A stretch of 7,759 nt of DNA, from positions 1 to 7,759 of the forward strand of contig CAZDSS010000113.1 in NCBI GenBank assembly GCA_964508185.1. The letters run 5' to 3'. Of the stretch, positions 1-5,568 are shown piece by piece. Below the pieces are notes generated by a model. The model did no database searches, had not been told where the DNA came from, and saw only the letters and a list, made by a program, of their open reading frames with translations. A program made the translations under genes and the position numbers. Origin of the DNA: CAZDSS01 sp964508185 (GTDB lineage Bacteria; Pseudomonadota; Alphaproteobacteria; Sphingomonadales; Govanellaceae). Every line of letters starts with the position of its first letter. Position 1 is the stretch's first letter.

Positions 1-738
1 CGGCATCACCCGCGGCTCGTGGGCGATGAGGTCGAAGAGGCCGTCGTCCACCTCGATCGAATCGAGGGACGACAGGCGCAGGCGCGGGAGATCCGGCACA
101 TGGGCCAGGATCTTGCGGCAGAGGGCGCCGAGATCGGGGCTGCCCGGCAGGTCCGCGCCGTAGGAGGTGATGTCGACGCCCGATAGCACCACTTCCTTGT
201 AGCCGCGGTCGACGAGCGCCTGGATCTGGCGCACCACCTCGCCCATGGGGACGCTGCGGGAATTGCCGCGGCCATAGGGGATGATGCAGAAGGTGCAGCG
301 GTGGTTGCAGCCGTTCTGGACCTGAACGAAGGCGCGGGCGCGGTCGCCGAAGCCTTCGATCAGATGCCCGGCCGTCTCGCGCACGGACATGATGTCGTTG
401 ACGACGACCCGCTCCGCCGTGCCGAGGCCGAAGGCGGCGTAGCTTCGCGCTTCCAGCTTCTCGCCGTTCCCCAGCACATGGTCCACTTCCGGCATGGCGG
501 CGAAGCTTTCGGGCTCCACCTGCGCGGCGCAGCCGGTGACGATGATGCGCGCGTCGGGATTTTCGCGACGCAGACGCCGGATGGTCTGCCGCGCCTGGCG
601 GGTCGCTTCGGCGGTGACGGCGCAGGTATTGACGACGATGGCGTTATCAAGCCCCGCCGCCGCAGCCTCGCGGCCGATCACCTCGGATTCATAGCTGTTG
701 AGGCGGCAGCCGAAGGTGATGACCTGGGGCGCGCTCAT
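1..738 (-). CDS. mtaB: MtaB, tRNA t6A37 methylthiotransferase (3' part beyond window)
   Basis: This radical-SAM enzyme adds a methylthio group to N6-threonylcarbamoyladenosine at tRNA position 37, giving ms2t6A in ANN-decoding tRNAs. The frame is open from ATG 738 to the left edge: 246 codons of a protein usually a little over 400 residues, so the TRAM end is missing. The N-terminal UPF0004 domain is visible with its three cluster cysteines C11 (TFGCRLNSYES), C39 (VVNTCAVT) and C70 (VTGCAAQ). The radical-SAM cluster motif CNHRCTFC follows at C144/C148/C151, leading into IIPYGRGNSRS. The short N-domain beginning directly at the FGCRLN motif fits MtaB better than MiaB or RimO (inference from family knowledge). 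Its start overlaps the dapF stop as ATGA, so it is probably translated by coupling from the dapF transcript. The reading frame is intact as far as visible. Confidence 0.93.
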   Translation of the reverse strand, partial: MSAPQVITFGCRLNSYESEVIGREAAAAGLDNAIVVNTCAVTAEATRQARQTIRRLRRENPDARIIVTGCAAQVEPESFAAMPEVDHVLGNGEKLEARSYAAFGLGTAERVVVNDIMSVRETAGHLIEGFGDRARAFVQVQNGCNHRCTFCIIPYGRGNSRSVPMGEVVRQIQALVDRGYKEVVLSGVDITSYGADLPGSPDLGALCRKILAHVPDLPRLRLSSLDSIEVDDGLFDLIAHEPRVMP

Positions 739-1589
739 GACCCCGCACCCAGACCTAGACTGCCGCGGAACACCTCTTCCGCCGGGCCCGTCATCAGCAC
801 ATGGCCGTCGGACTCGCGCCACTGGACCTGCAGCTCGCCGCCGTCCATGACGATGGTCGCCGCGCTGTCCACCAGCCCGCGCCGGGTGGCGGCGACCAGC
901 GTGGCGCAGGCGGCCGACCCGCAGGCAAGGGTAATGCCCGCGCCGCGCTCCCACACCCGCAGGCGGATGCGCTCCCGCCCCATGACGGCGGCGAAACTCA
1001 CATTGACCCGCTCGGGGAACAGGGGATCGTGCTCGATCCGGGGGCCGATCGCCGCCACATCCACGGCATCCGCATCGGCGACGAAGAAGACGGCGTGGGG
1101 ATTGCCCATGTTGACGCCGACCGGCGCGCGCAGGAGACCGCCTTCGGCCATCGCGATCTCGAACTCGATGTCGGCGGTGTCCATCTCGCGGGCGAGGGGG
1201 ATCTCGTGCCATTCAAGGCGCGGCGCGCCCATGTCCACGGTGATGCGGCCGTCCCCGATACGCGTGCAGGCAAGAAGCCCCCCGCGCGTCCGGATCACGA
1301 GGTCGGAACGCCCCGCCTCCTCCATGACGAGGGACGCGACGCAGCGGGTCGCGTTGCCGCAGGCGCCGGATTCGCTCCCGTCCGGATTCTGGATCAGCAT
1401 GAAAAGATCGGCGTCGTCCGCGGGCAGCAGGGTGATGACCTGATCGCAGCCGATCCCGAAGCGGCGATCCGCCACCCTGCGGGCGAGTTCCGGCGAGGGG
1501 GCAAAGGAGTCCTGGCGGCCATCGAAAATGACGAAGTCATTGCCGATGCCGTGCATCTTCACGAAGGGGCGCTCGCCGGATTCCCGCAT
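735..1589 (-). CDS. dapF: Diaminopimelate epimerase DapF
   Basis: DapF is a PLP-independent cytoplasmic epimerase converting LL- to meso-diaminopimelate, needed for lysine and peptidoglycan. The chosen protein is 284 residues, close to the family size (E. coli 274). Both catalytic cysteines are visible in their motifs: C77 in SGACGNATRCVA and C223 in GAGITLACGSAACA. The N-terminal FVKMHGIGNDF signature is at residues 9-19 and GNPH at 162-165. I chose ATG 1589 because AGGTGAGG (1603-1596) lies six bases upstream. An in-frame ATG at 1622 would add eleven residues (MENAAVQVRAG), but it has no Shine-Dalgarno sequence and coincides with the predicted transcription start. The frame stays open to 1808, but that part covers the promoter and resembles no DapF sequence. 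It is first gene of an operon with mtaB (ATGA overlap). Confidence 0.95.
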   Translation of the reverse strand: MRESGERPFVKMHGIGNDFVIFDGRQDSFAPSPELARRVADRRFGIGCDQVITLLPADDADLFMLIQNPDGSESGACGNATRCVASLVMEEAGRSDLVIRTRGGLLACTRIGDGRITVDMGAPRLEWHEIPLAREMDTADIEFEIAMAEGGLLRAPVGVNMGNPHAVFFVADADAVDVAAIGPRIEHDPLFPERVNVSFAAVMGRERIRLRVWERGAGITLACGSAACATLVAATRRGLVDSAATIVMDGGELQVQWRESDGHVLMTGPAEEVFRGSLGLGAGS

Positions 1590-1595
1590 CCCCGC

Positions 1596-1603
1596 CCTCA
1601 CCT
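1596..1603 (-). promoter_or_regulatory. Ribosome binding site deciding the dapF start
   Basis: On the minus strand AGGTGAGG precedes ATG 1589 with six bases between GAGG and the start codon. The competing in-frame ATG at 1622 has only CGCCCATATAACGCGCAT upstream, with no purine-rich stretch. This favours the 284-residue DapF. Confidence 0.6.
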
Positions 1604-1628
1604 GTACCGCCGCGTTTTCCATATGCGC

Positions 1629-1658
1629 GTTATATGGGCGCGGGGGCCTCAAAGTCCA
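1629..1658 (-). promoter_or_regulatory. Candidate promoter of dapF-mtaB
   Basis: Reading the minus strand, TGGACT (1658-1653) is a 4/6 match to the -35 consensus. It is followed after 18 bases by TATAAC (1634-1629), a 5/6 match to the -10 consensus. The implied transcription start is near 1622, giving a leader of about 33 bases to the preferred dapF start. This is a pattern match only. Confidence 0.5.
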
Positions 1659-1668
1659 TGGGAAAACC

Positions 1669-1707
1669 GCGGGGTCCCGGCGCGACCGCGACTCGGGGGG
1701 TCCCCGC
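1669..1707. repeat. GC-rich imperfect inverted repeat upstream of dapF
   Basis: GCGGGGTCCC (1669-1678) and GGGTCCCCGC (1698-1707) pair at 9 of 10 positions (one T/T mismatch) around a 19-base loop. The repeat lies just upstream of the dapF promoter candidate. It has no T-run on either side, so it is not an intrinsic terminator. It could be an operator, a degenerate repeat element, or chance in GC-rich DNA. The rest of the 1625-1790 spacer shows no gene that I can support. Confidence 0.35.
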
Positions 1708-1795
1708 CATGAGATGCGGCATCGTACGGCCCTACACCCCGCGCGAGCGATCCCGGGCCGCCGAGGCGGCGCGGATACTTGGCTGATGTGAGAAA

Positions 1796-1830
1796 TAAAT
1801 ATTGACATGAGACACGAATCTCATGAAAGC
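1796..1830 (+). promoter_or_regulatory. Promoter/operator region of the NTF2-like/tetR unit
   Basis: An AT-rich island (about 1791-1805) in otherwise GC-rich DNA contains TTGACA (1802-1807), a perfect -35 box. It overlaps a perfect inverted repeat: CATGAGA (1806-1812), six-base spacer cacgaa, TCTCATG (1819-1825), with a symmetric CG at the centre. Placing a palindrome directly downstream of the -35 box is typical of TetR-family autoregulated promoters, and a TetR gene is second in the unit it precedes. No good -10 hexamer stands 16-18 bases from TTGACA (GAAAGC or neighbours), so promoter strength and exact start are uncertain. Binding by the encoded TetR protein is inference. Confidence 0.6.
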
Positions 1831-1869
1831 TCGGGAGCATCCGCAGCCCGCAAGACAAGGATCTTCGCC

Positions 1870-2313
1870 ATGGCGCTCTCCCGTGAAGAAATGGACCGGA
1901 AGCTCGACGAGCATTTCGGATATGAAATCCGCGACGATGTGGAAGGGGTGCTCGCGACGCTCACCGACGACGTGGAGCATGACGTGGTCGGCTGGCCCGC
2001 GGGACCCGTCCATGGCCGCGCGGACGTGCGGCAGTTCTATGAGGCCCTGTTCGCCGACCTCGCGGAAGGCGAGGTGTCAAGCCGCCGCCGGCTCTATGGC
2101 GACAATTTCCTGGTGGACGATTCCGTCTGGCGCGGCCGCGCCGTGGGCCGCCCGTTCGGGATCGAGGGCGGGGGGCGGCCCCTGGAATTCCGCCTTCTCC
2201 ATGTGATCGAATTCACGGATGCGGGTGCGATCCGCCGCGAGAACGTCTGGATCGACGTCGCCGCCATCCTGCGCCAGCTCGCCCCCGCCGAAGCCGGGGC
2301 CGCGGCCGCCTGA
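1870..2313 (+). CDS. NTF2/SnoaL-like fold protein, substrate unknown
   Basis: This 147-residue cytoplasmic protein has no signal peptide or membrane segment and looks like the nuclear-transport-factor-2/SnoaL-like alpha+beta barrel family. Features seen are an N-terminal helix (EEMDRKLDEHFGYEIRDDVEGVLATL, split here as residues 6-20 and 21-31), VEHDVVGWPAGPVHGRADVRQFYEAL (the VEHD strand then the GRADVRQFY helix, residues 35-60), and strands LEFRLLHVIEF and AIRRENVWIDVAAIL (105-134) ending in a poly-Ala tail. Such folds serve as small hydrolases, isomerases, cyclases or plain ligand-binding proteins, and the specific reaction cannot be read here. I chose ATG 1870 because AAGGAT (1857-1862) stands seven bases upstream. 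The in-frame ATG at 1807 lies inside the operator palindrome. Its stop overlaps the tetR start (TGATG), so both are co-translated. It is probably repressed by that neighbour (inference). Confidence 0.8.
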   Translation: MALSREEMDRKLDEHFGYEIRDDVEGVLATLTDDVEHDVVGWPAGPVHGRADVRQFYEALFADLAEGEVSSRRRLYGDNFLVDDSVWRGRAVGRPFGIEGGGRPLEFRLLHVIEFTDAGAIRRENVWIDVAAILRQLAPAEAGAAAA

Positions 2314-2960
2314 TGGATGCCGTGAACCACAAGCCCGCCCGCGCCCGAAGCCGCGCCAACCAGCGCTTGCGCACGCGCAAGGATCTCCTCCGCGCCGCGG
2401 CCCGGCTGCTCGCCGCGGGCCGCACCCCGACGCTGGAGGAGGTGGCGGCGGAGGCGCTCGTCTCCCGCGCCACCGCCTACCGCTATTTCCCGGGGATCGA
2501 GGCGCTGCTGCTGGAAGCCGCGCTCGACGTCGCGATCCCGACGCCCGAGGAATTGTTCCCCGAAGGGCAGGACGGCGCGCTTTCAGACCCCGTCGCCCGC
2601 ATCCAGCGGGTGGACGACGTCTTCCACGAGATGATCCTGGCCAACGAGCCGTCGCTCCGCCTGTTCCTCGCCAATTCCCTGAGGCAGAGCGTGAGCGAGG
2701 CCGCGCCCGACATGCCGCTGCGGCAGAACCGCCGCACGGCCCTCATCGAGGCGGCGCTCGAACCCGTCCGCGACCGCATGGATCCCGAACGCTACAGGCT
2801 CCTGACCCGGGCGCTCGCCCTCGTCATCGGCACCGAAGCCATGATCGTCTGCAAGGACGTGTTGCAGCTCGACGACGACGAAGCCCGCGCGGTGAAGCGG
2901 TTCGTGATCGGGACGCTGGTGGAGGGGGCGATTGCCTGCGTGGCCGGTAGCCGGGCGTGA
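2313..2960 (+). CDS. TetR-family transcriptional regulator
   Basis: This is a 215-residue one-component regulator. The N-terminal TetR DNA-binding domain covers about residues 19-68, with the helix-turn-helix in TPTLEEVAAEALVSRATAYRYFPGIEALLLEAAL (recognition helix SRATAYRYF, 51-59). A basic N-terminal arm (KPARARSRANQRLRTRK) precedes it. The remaining roughly 145 residues are predicted helical and form the ligand-binding and dimer part; this half is not shared with a group whose ligand I recognise. The start ATG shares its A with the stop of the upstream NTF2-like gene, giving tight translational coupling and replacing a good Shine-Dalgarno sequence. A palindrome 5' of the pair is the likely operator, which would make the unit autoregulated (inference). 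The neighbour may process or bind the ligand sensed here. Base composition matches the surrounding core genes, so recent transfer is not indicated. Confidence 0.9.
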   Translation: MDAVNHKPARARSRANQRLRTRKDLLRAAARLLAAGRTPTLEEVAAEALVSRATAYRYFPGIEALLLEAALDVAIPTPEELFPEGQDGALSDPVARIQRVDDVFHEMILANEPSLRLFLANSLRQSVSEAAPDMPLRQNRRTALIEAALEPVRDRMDPERYRLLTRALALVIGTEAMIVCKDVLQLDDDEARAVKRFVIGTLVEGAIACVAGSRA

Positions 2961-2985
2961 TGCGGCCGATGAAGCCGCATTTCTT
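2960..2985 (+). terminator. Short hairpin terminator after tetR
   Basis: ATGCGGC (2960-2966), seven-base loop, GCCGCAT (2974-2980) form a perfect 7-bp stem followed by TTCTT. The stem starts on the last base of the tetR stop codon. The tail is weak and already contains the -35 box of the ffh promoter candidate, so termination may be partial. Confidence 0.55.
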
Positions 2986-3010
2986 GACTCAGGCGTGCAT
3001 TCCTTATAGT
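2984..3010 (+). promoter_or_regulatory. Candidate promoter of the ffh-rpsP-rimM-trmD-rplS operon
   Basis: TTGACT (2984-2989) is 5/6 to the -35 consensus and TATAGT (3005-3010) is 5/6 to the -10 consensus. The spacer is 15 bases, slightly shorter than ideal. The predicted start near 3017 gives a leader of about 130 bases before ffh. It is the only promoter-like pair in the 185-base spacer. Confidence 0.55.
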
Positions 3011-3130
3011 GTCCACCAGCTTCCGCAAGGAAACGGGATCTAACAAGCGCCCTGCGGCACGGGTCCGGGGGTGTCCACCAGTCAGCGAGGTTTCGCCCAC
3101 TGGTGCCATTTTCGTTTGCGGAAACGGGAT
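3009..3130 (+). other. Structured, repeat-bearing 5' leader of ffh
   Basis: The leader carries two exact copies of GTGTCCACCAG (3009-3019, 3071-3081) and two of GGAAACGGGAT (3029-3039, 3120-3130), in the order A-B-A-B. The first A-B block is 31 bases long and the second 60. The second block can fold: CACCAGT (3076-3082) pairs with ACTGGTG (3099-3105), with an inner GCGA/TCGC stem on a GGTT loop. CGTTT (3113-3117) pairs with AAACG (3122-3126) around GCGG, just ahead of the ffh Shine-Dalgarno sequence. The first block holds a small TTCC-GCAA-GGAA hairpin. It lacks the conserved 4.5S SRP RNA core and matches no riboswitch I know. Its function is unknown; translational control of ffh is one possibility. 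Confidence 0.4.
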
Positions 3131-3145
3131 TTTGAAGGATCAGGC

Positions 3146-4567
3146 ATGTTCGACAGCTTGAGCGACAAACTGGGCGCGGTATTCGACCGCCTCCGCGGCA
3201 AGGGGGCGCTGACCGAATCCGACGTCAACACGGCTCTCCGGGAGGTGCGCGTCGCCCTCCTCGAGGCCGACGTCGCCCTGCCCGTGGTCAAGTCCTTCAT
3301 CGACAAGGTGCGCGAGCGCGCCGTCGGCCAGGAGGTGCTGCGCTCGGTGACCCCGGGCCAGATGGTCGTCAAGATCGTTCACGACAATCTGGTGGAGATG
3401 CTGGGCGGCACCGCGAGCACGCTCGATCTCGATGCGCCGCCGCCGGTGCCGATCCTCATGGTCGGCCTGCAGGGCTCGGGCAAGACCACCTCGACCGCCA
3501 AGATCGCCCTCCGCCTCAAGAACCGCTACCGGAAGAAGGTGCTGATGGCGTCGCTCGACGTCCGCCGTCCGGCCGCCCAGGAACAGCTCAAGATCCTCGG
3601 CGAGCAGGCGGATGTGGCGACCCTTCCCATCGTGCCCGGCCAGATGCCCGTGGACATCGCCAAGCGCGCCATGACGGCGGCGCGGCTCCAGGGCTTTGAC
3701 GTGGTGATTCTCGACAGCGCCGGCCGCCTCCATGTGGATGCCGCGCTCATGAGCGAGATCCAGGCGGTGCGCGACGCGGTGGAGCCGCACGAGACGCTCC
3801 TCGTCGTCGACTCGCTCACCGGTCAGGACGCGGTCAACGTCGCCAGGCAATTCAACGAGCAGGTGGGTATCACCGGCGTGGTGCTGACCCGCATGGACGG
3901 CGACGGCCGCGGCGGCGCGGCCCTGTCCATGCGCGCCGTCACCGGCAAGCCCATCAAGCTTGCGGGTGTGGGCGAAAAGCTCGACCAGCTCGAGGATTTC
4001 CATCCCGACCGGGTGGCGAACCGCATCCTCGGCATGGGCGACGTGGTGAGCCTCGTGGAGAAGGCGGCCGAGACCATCGACGCGGCGGACGCCGAGCGCA
4101 TCGCCAAGAAGATGAAGGCCGGCACCTTCGACCTCGAGGATCTGCGCGAGCAGCTCAGGCAGATGACCAAGCTCGGCGGCATGAGCGGCATCCTCGGCAT
4201 GCTCCCGGGCCTCGGCAAGCTGCAGAAGATGGCGCAGGCCAATGTGGACGACAGGATGCTGCGCCGTCAGATCGCCATGATCGATTCCATGACGCCCAAG
4301 GAACGGCGCAAGCCCGACATTCTCAACGCCTCGCGCAAGCGGCGCGTGGCGGCGGGGGCCGGGGTCACGGTGCAGGACCTCAACCGCCTGCTGAAGATGC
4401 ATCAGCAGATGGCCACCGTGATGAAGAAGCTCGGCAAGGGCGGCATGAAGAACATGGCCGGTCTCATGAATGCCATGGGCGGCGGAATGGGGCCGGGCGG
4501 CCTCGGAGGGCTCGGCGGTCCGGGCGGCGGTCTTCCGCCCGGATTCGGCAAGTTCCCGCGCCGCTAG
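3146..4567 (+). CDS. ffh: Signal recognition particle GTPase Ffh (SRP54)
   Basis: Ffh binds 4.5S RNA and N-terminal signal sequences on ribosomes and delivers nascent membrane proteins to FtsY. The protein is 473 residues (E. coli 453). The N domain begins MFDSLSDKLGAVFDRLRGKG. The G domain has the P-loop GLQGSGKTT (107-115), DVRRPAAQEQL (138-148), DSAGR (190-194, usually DTAGR), TRMDGDGRGG (248-257, usually TKxDGDxRGG) and GEKLDQLEDFHPDR. The methionine-rich M domain spans about 295-440, with the RNA-binding helix region SMTPKERRKPDILNASRKRR at 381-400. A Gly-rich tail (445-467) ends the protein. ATG 3146 has AGGA (3136-3139) six bases upstream; an in-frame GTG at 3071 would add 25 residues unlike any Ffh. 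It is first gene of the operon, 39 bases before rpsP. Confidence 0.97.
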   Translation: MFDSLSDKLGAVFDRLRGKGALTESDVNTALREVRVALLEADVALPVVKSFIDKVRERAVGQEVLRSVTPGQMVVKIVHDNLVEMLGGTASTLDLDAPPPVPILMVGLQGSGKTTSTAKIALRLKNRYRKKVLMASLDVRRPAAQEQLKILGEQADVATLPIVPGQMPVDIAKRAMTAARLQGFDVVILDSAGRLHVDAALMSEIQAVRDAVEPHETLLVVDSLTGQDAVNVARQFNEQVGITGVVLTRMDGDGRGGAALSMRAVTGKPIKLAGVGEKLDQLEDFHPDRVANRILGMGDVVSLVEKAAETIDAADAERIAKKMKAGTFDLEDLREQLRQMTKLGGMSGILGMLPGLGKLQKMAQANVDDRMLRRQIAMIDSMTPKERRKPDILNASRKRRVAAGAGVTVQDLNRLLKMHQQMATVMKKLGKGGMKNMAGLMNAMGGGMGPGGLGGLGGPGGGLPPGFGKFPRR

Positions 4568-4606
4568 TCACAAGATCGAACTCTGAAGCAAAAGGAAAGC
4601 TACAAA

Positions 4607-4999
4607 ATGGCGTTGAAAATTCGTCTCACGCGGGGTGGTGCCAAGAAGCGGCCGTTCTACCAGGTGGTGATCGCCGATTCGGCGAGCCCCCGCGACGGCC
4701 GGTTCATCGAGAAGGTGGGGACCTACAACCCGCTGCTGCCCAAGGACAGCGCCGACCGCGTGAAGCTCAATGTGGAGCGCATCCAGCACTGGCTGTCCAT
4801 CGGCGCCAAGCCGACCGACCGCGTGGAGCGTTTCCTTGACGCCGCCGGCCTCCTGAAGCGCAAGCCGCGCAACAACCCGATCAAGGGCAAGCCCGGCGCC
4901 AAGGCGCTCGAGCGCCGCGAAGCGGCCGAGGAAGCGGCCCGCGCCGCTGCCGAAGCGGCCGCCGCTCCCGCTGAAGCCGAACAGGGCGCTGCGGAATAA
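4607..4999 (+). CDS. rpsP: 30S ribosomal protein bS16
   Basis: bS16 is a primary binder of 16S rRNA in the 30S body. The core fold is residues 1-85: MALKIRLTRGGAKKRPFYQVVIADSASPRDGRFIEKVGTYNP at the start (typical KIRL, KRPFY, DGRFIE and GTYNP motifs), then HWLSIGAKPTDRV and the helix that follows. At 130 residues it is longer than the 82-residue E. coli protein because of a Lys/Pro stretch and an Ala/Glu-rich helical tail (about 97-130). Such tails are common in alphaproteobacteria (family knowledge). ATG 4607 is preceded by AAAGGAAA (4591-4598). The gene sits between ffh and rimM, five bases before the rimM start, with no promoter of its own visible. Confidence 0.97.
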   Translation: MALKIRLTRGGAKKRPFYQVVIADSASPRDGRFIEKVGTYNPLLPKDSADRVKLNVERIQHWLSIGAKPTDRVERFLDAAGLLKRKPRNNPIKGKPGAKALERREAAEEAARAAAEAAAAPAEAEQGAAE

Positions 5000-5004
5000 G
5001 GCCG

Positions 5005-5568
5005 ATGACGGAAGCCGGGCCGGGCCGGGACTGGCTCTGCATCGGCGAGATCACCGGCGCCGTCGGGATCCGGGGCGAGATCAAGGTCCGCCCCTTCACC
5101 GCCGCGCCCGAATCGGTCGCCGACTATGGCCCCGTCACCCTGTGGCCGGGCGGGCGCAGGCTGGAACTGCGCTATGTCCGGCCGGTCAAGGGCGGGATCG
5201 CGGTGAGAGCGAGCGGGGTTTCGGACCGCAACGGGGCGGAGGCGCTCGTGGGCGCCAGGCTCTATATCGCGCGGTCCGCCCTGCCGCCCGAGGAGGATGC
5301 GGACGATTTCTACCACGCCGACCTCATCGGGCTTGAGGTGCAGGATGGGGACGGCAAGGTGATCGGCCGGGTGCGGGCGATCTATGACTTCGGCGCCGGC
5401 GACATCCTGGAGATCGCGCCGGGCAAGGGGCGGACCTTCATGGTCCCCTTCACCCGGGAAGCGGTGCCGGTGGTGGATGTGAGGGGCGGTCGCCTGGTGG
5501 TGACGCCGATCGCCGCCCTTGACGATGGGGACGATGCGGGCGAAAAGCCCGACGCGGAGGGAGCATGA
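5005..5568 (+). CDS. rimM: Ribosome maturation factor RimM
   Basis: RimM helps mature the 16S rRNA 3' domain and binds uS19 during 30S assembly. At 187 residues it has the usual size. The N-terminal RimM barrel holds LCIGEITGAVGIRGEIKVRPFT (11-32), and DRNGAEALVGARLYI is at 74-88. The C-terminal PRC-barrel holds DDFYHADLIGLEV (100-112), GRVRAIYDFGAGDILEI (121-137) and FMVPFTREAVPVVDV (145-159). An acidic tail (DDGDDAGEKPDAEGA) is dispensable-looking. Only a weak AAGG (4998-5001), which overlaps the rpsP stop, precedes ATG 5005 by three bases. Translation therefore probably depends on ribosomes finishing rpsP, which would keep RimM below the ribosomal proteins (inference). Its stop overlaps trmD by four bases. 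Confidence 0.96.
   Translation: MTEAGPGRDWLCIGEITGAVGIRGEIKVRPFTAAPESVADYGPVTLWPGGRRLELRYVRPVKGGIAVRASGVSDRNGAEALVGARLYIARSALPPEEDADDFYHADLIGLEVQDGDGKVIGRVRAIYDFGAGDILEIAPGKGRTFMVPFTREAVPVVDVRGGRLVVTPIAALDDGDDAGEKPDAEGA

Noticed and set aside
301..1712. Long plus-strand frames opposite mtaB and dapF
   Set aside because: They are antisense shadows caused by GC-rich third positions; their proteins are low-complexity Arg/Ala/Pro and the minus-strand genes show full catalytic motifs.
1709..1786. 25-codon ORF (MRCGIVRPYTPRERSR...) between dapF and the NTF2-like gene
   Set aside because: It has no ribosome site beyond GC-rich sequence and no recognisable similarity; such short frames are expected by chance in GC-rich DNA.
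1590..1808. Open frame extending DapF upstream to an ATG at 1808
   Set aside because: The extra 73 residues ahead of the preferred start resemble no DapF N-terminus, cover the promoter candidate and the inverted repeat, and begin inside the operator palindrome.
1807..1869. Longer start (ATG 1807) for the NTF2-like protein
   Set aside because: It lies in the palindrome overlapping the -35 box, has no ribosome site, and adds 21 low-complexity residues; ATG 1870 has AAGGAT at proper spacing.
3009..3140. 4.5S SRP RNA gene next to ffh
   Set aside because: The strongly conserved SRP RNA core (GGTCAGG / GGAAGGAAGCAGCC type loops) is absent, and the strand cannot be folded into one long hairpin.
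3071..3145. In-frame GTG start adding 25 residues to Ffh
   Set aside because: MFDSLSDKLG is the standard Ffh N-terminus with a good Shine-Dalgarno sequence; the extension covers the hairpin leader.
3140..4402. 420-codon minus-strand frame across ffh
   Set aside because: It is the mirror frame of a GC-rich gene, rich in His/Leu/Arg with no domain; ffh is complete on the other strand.
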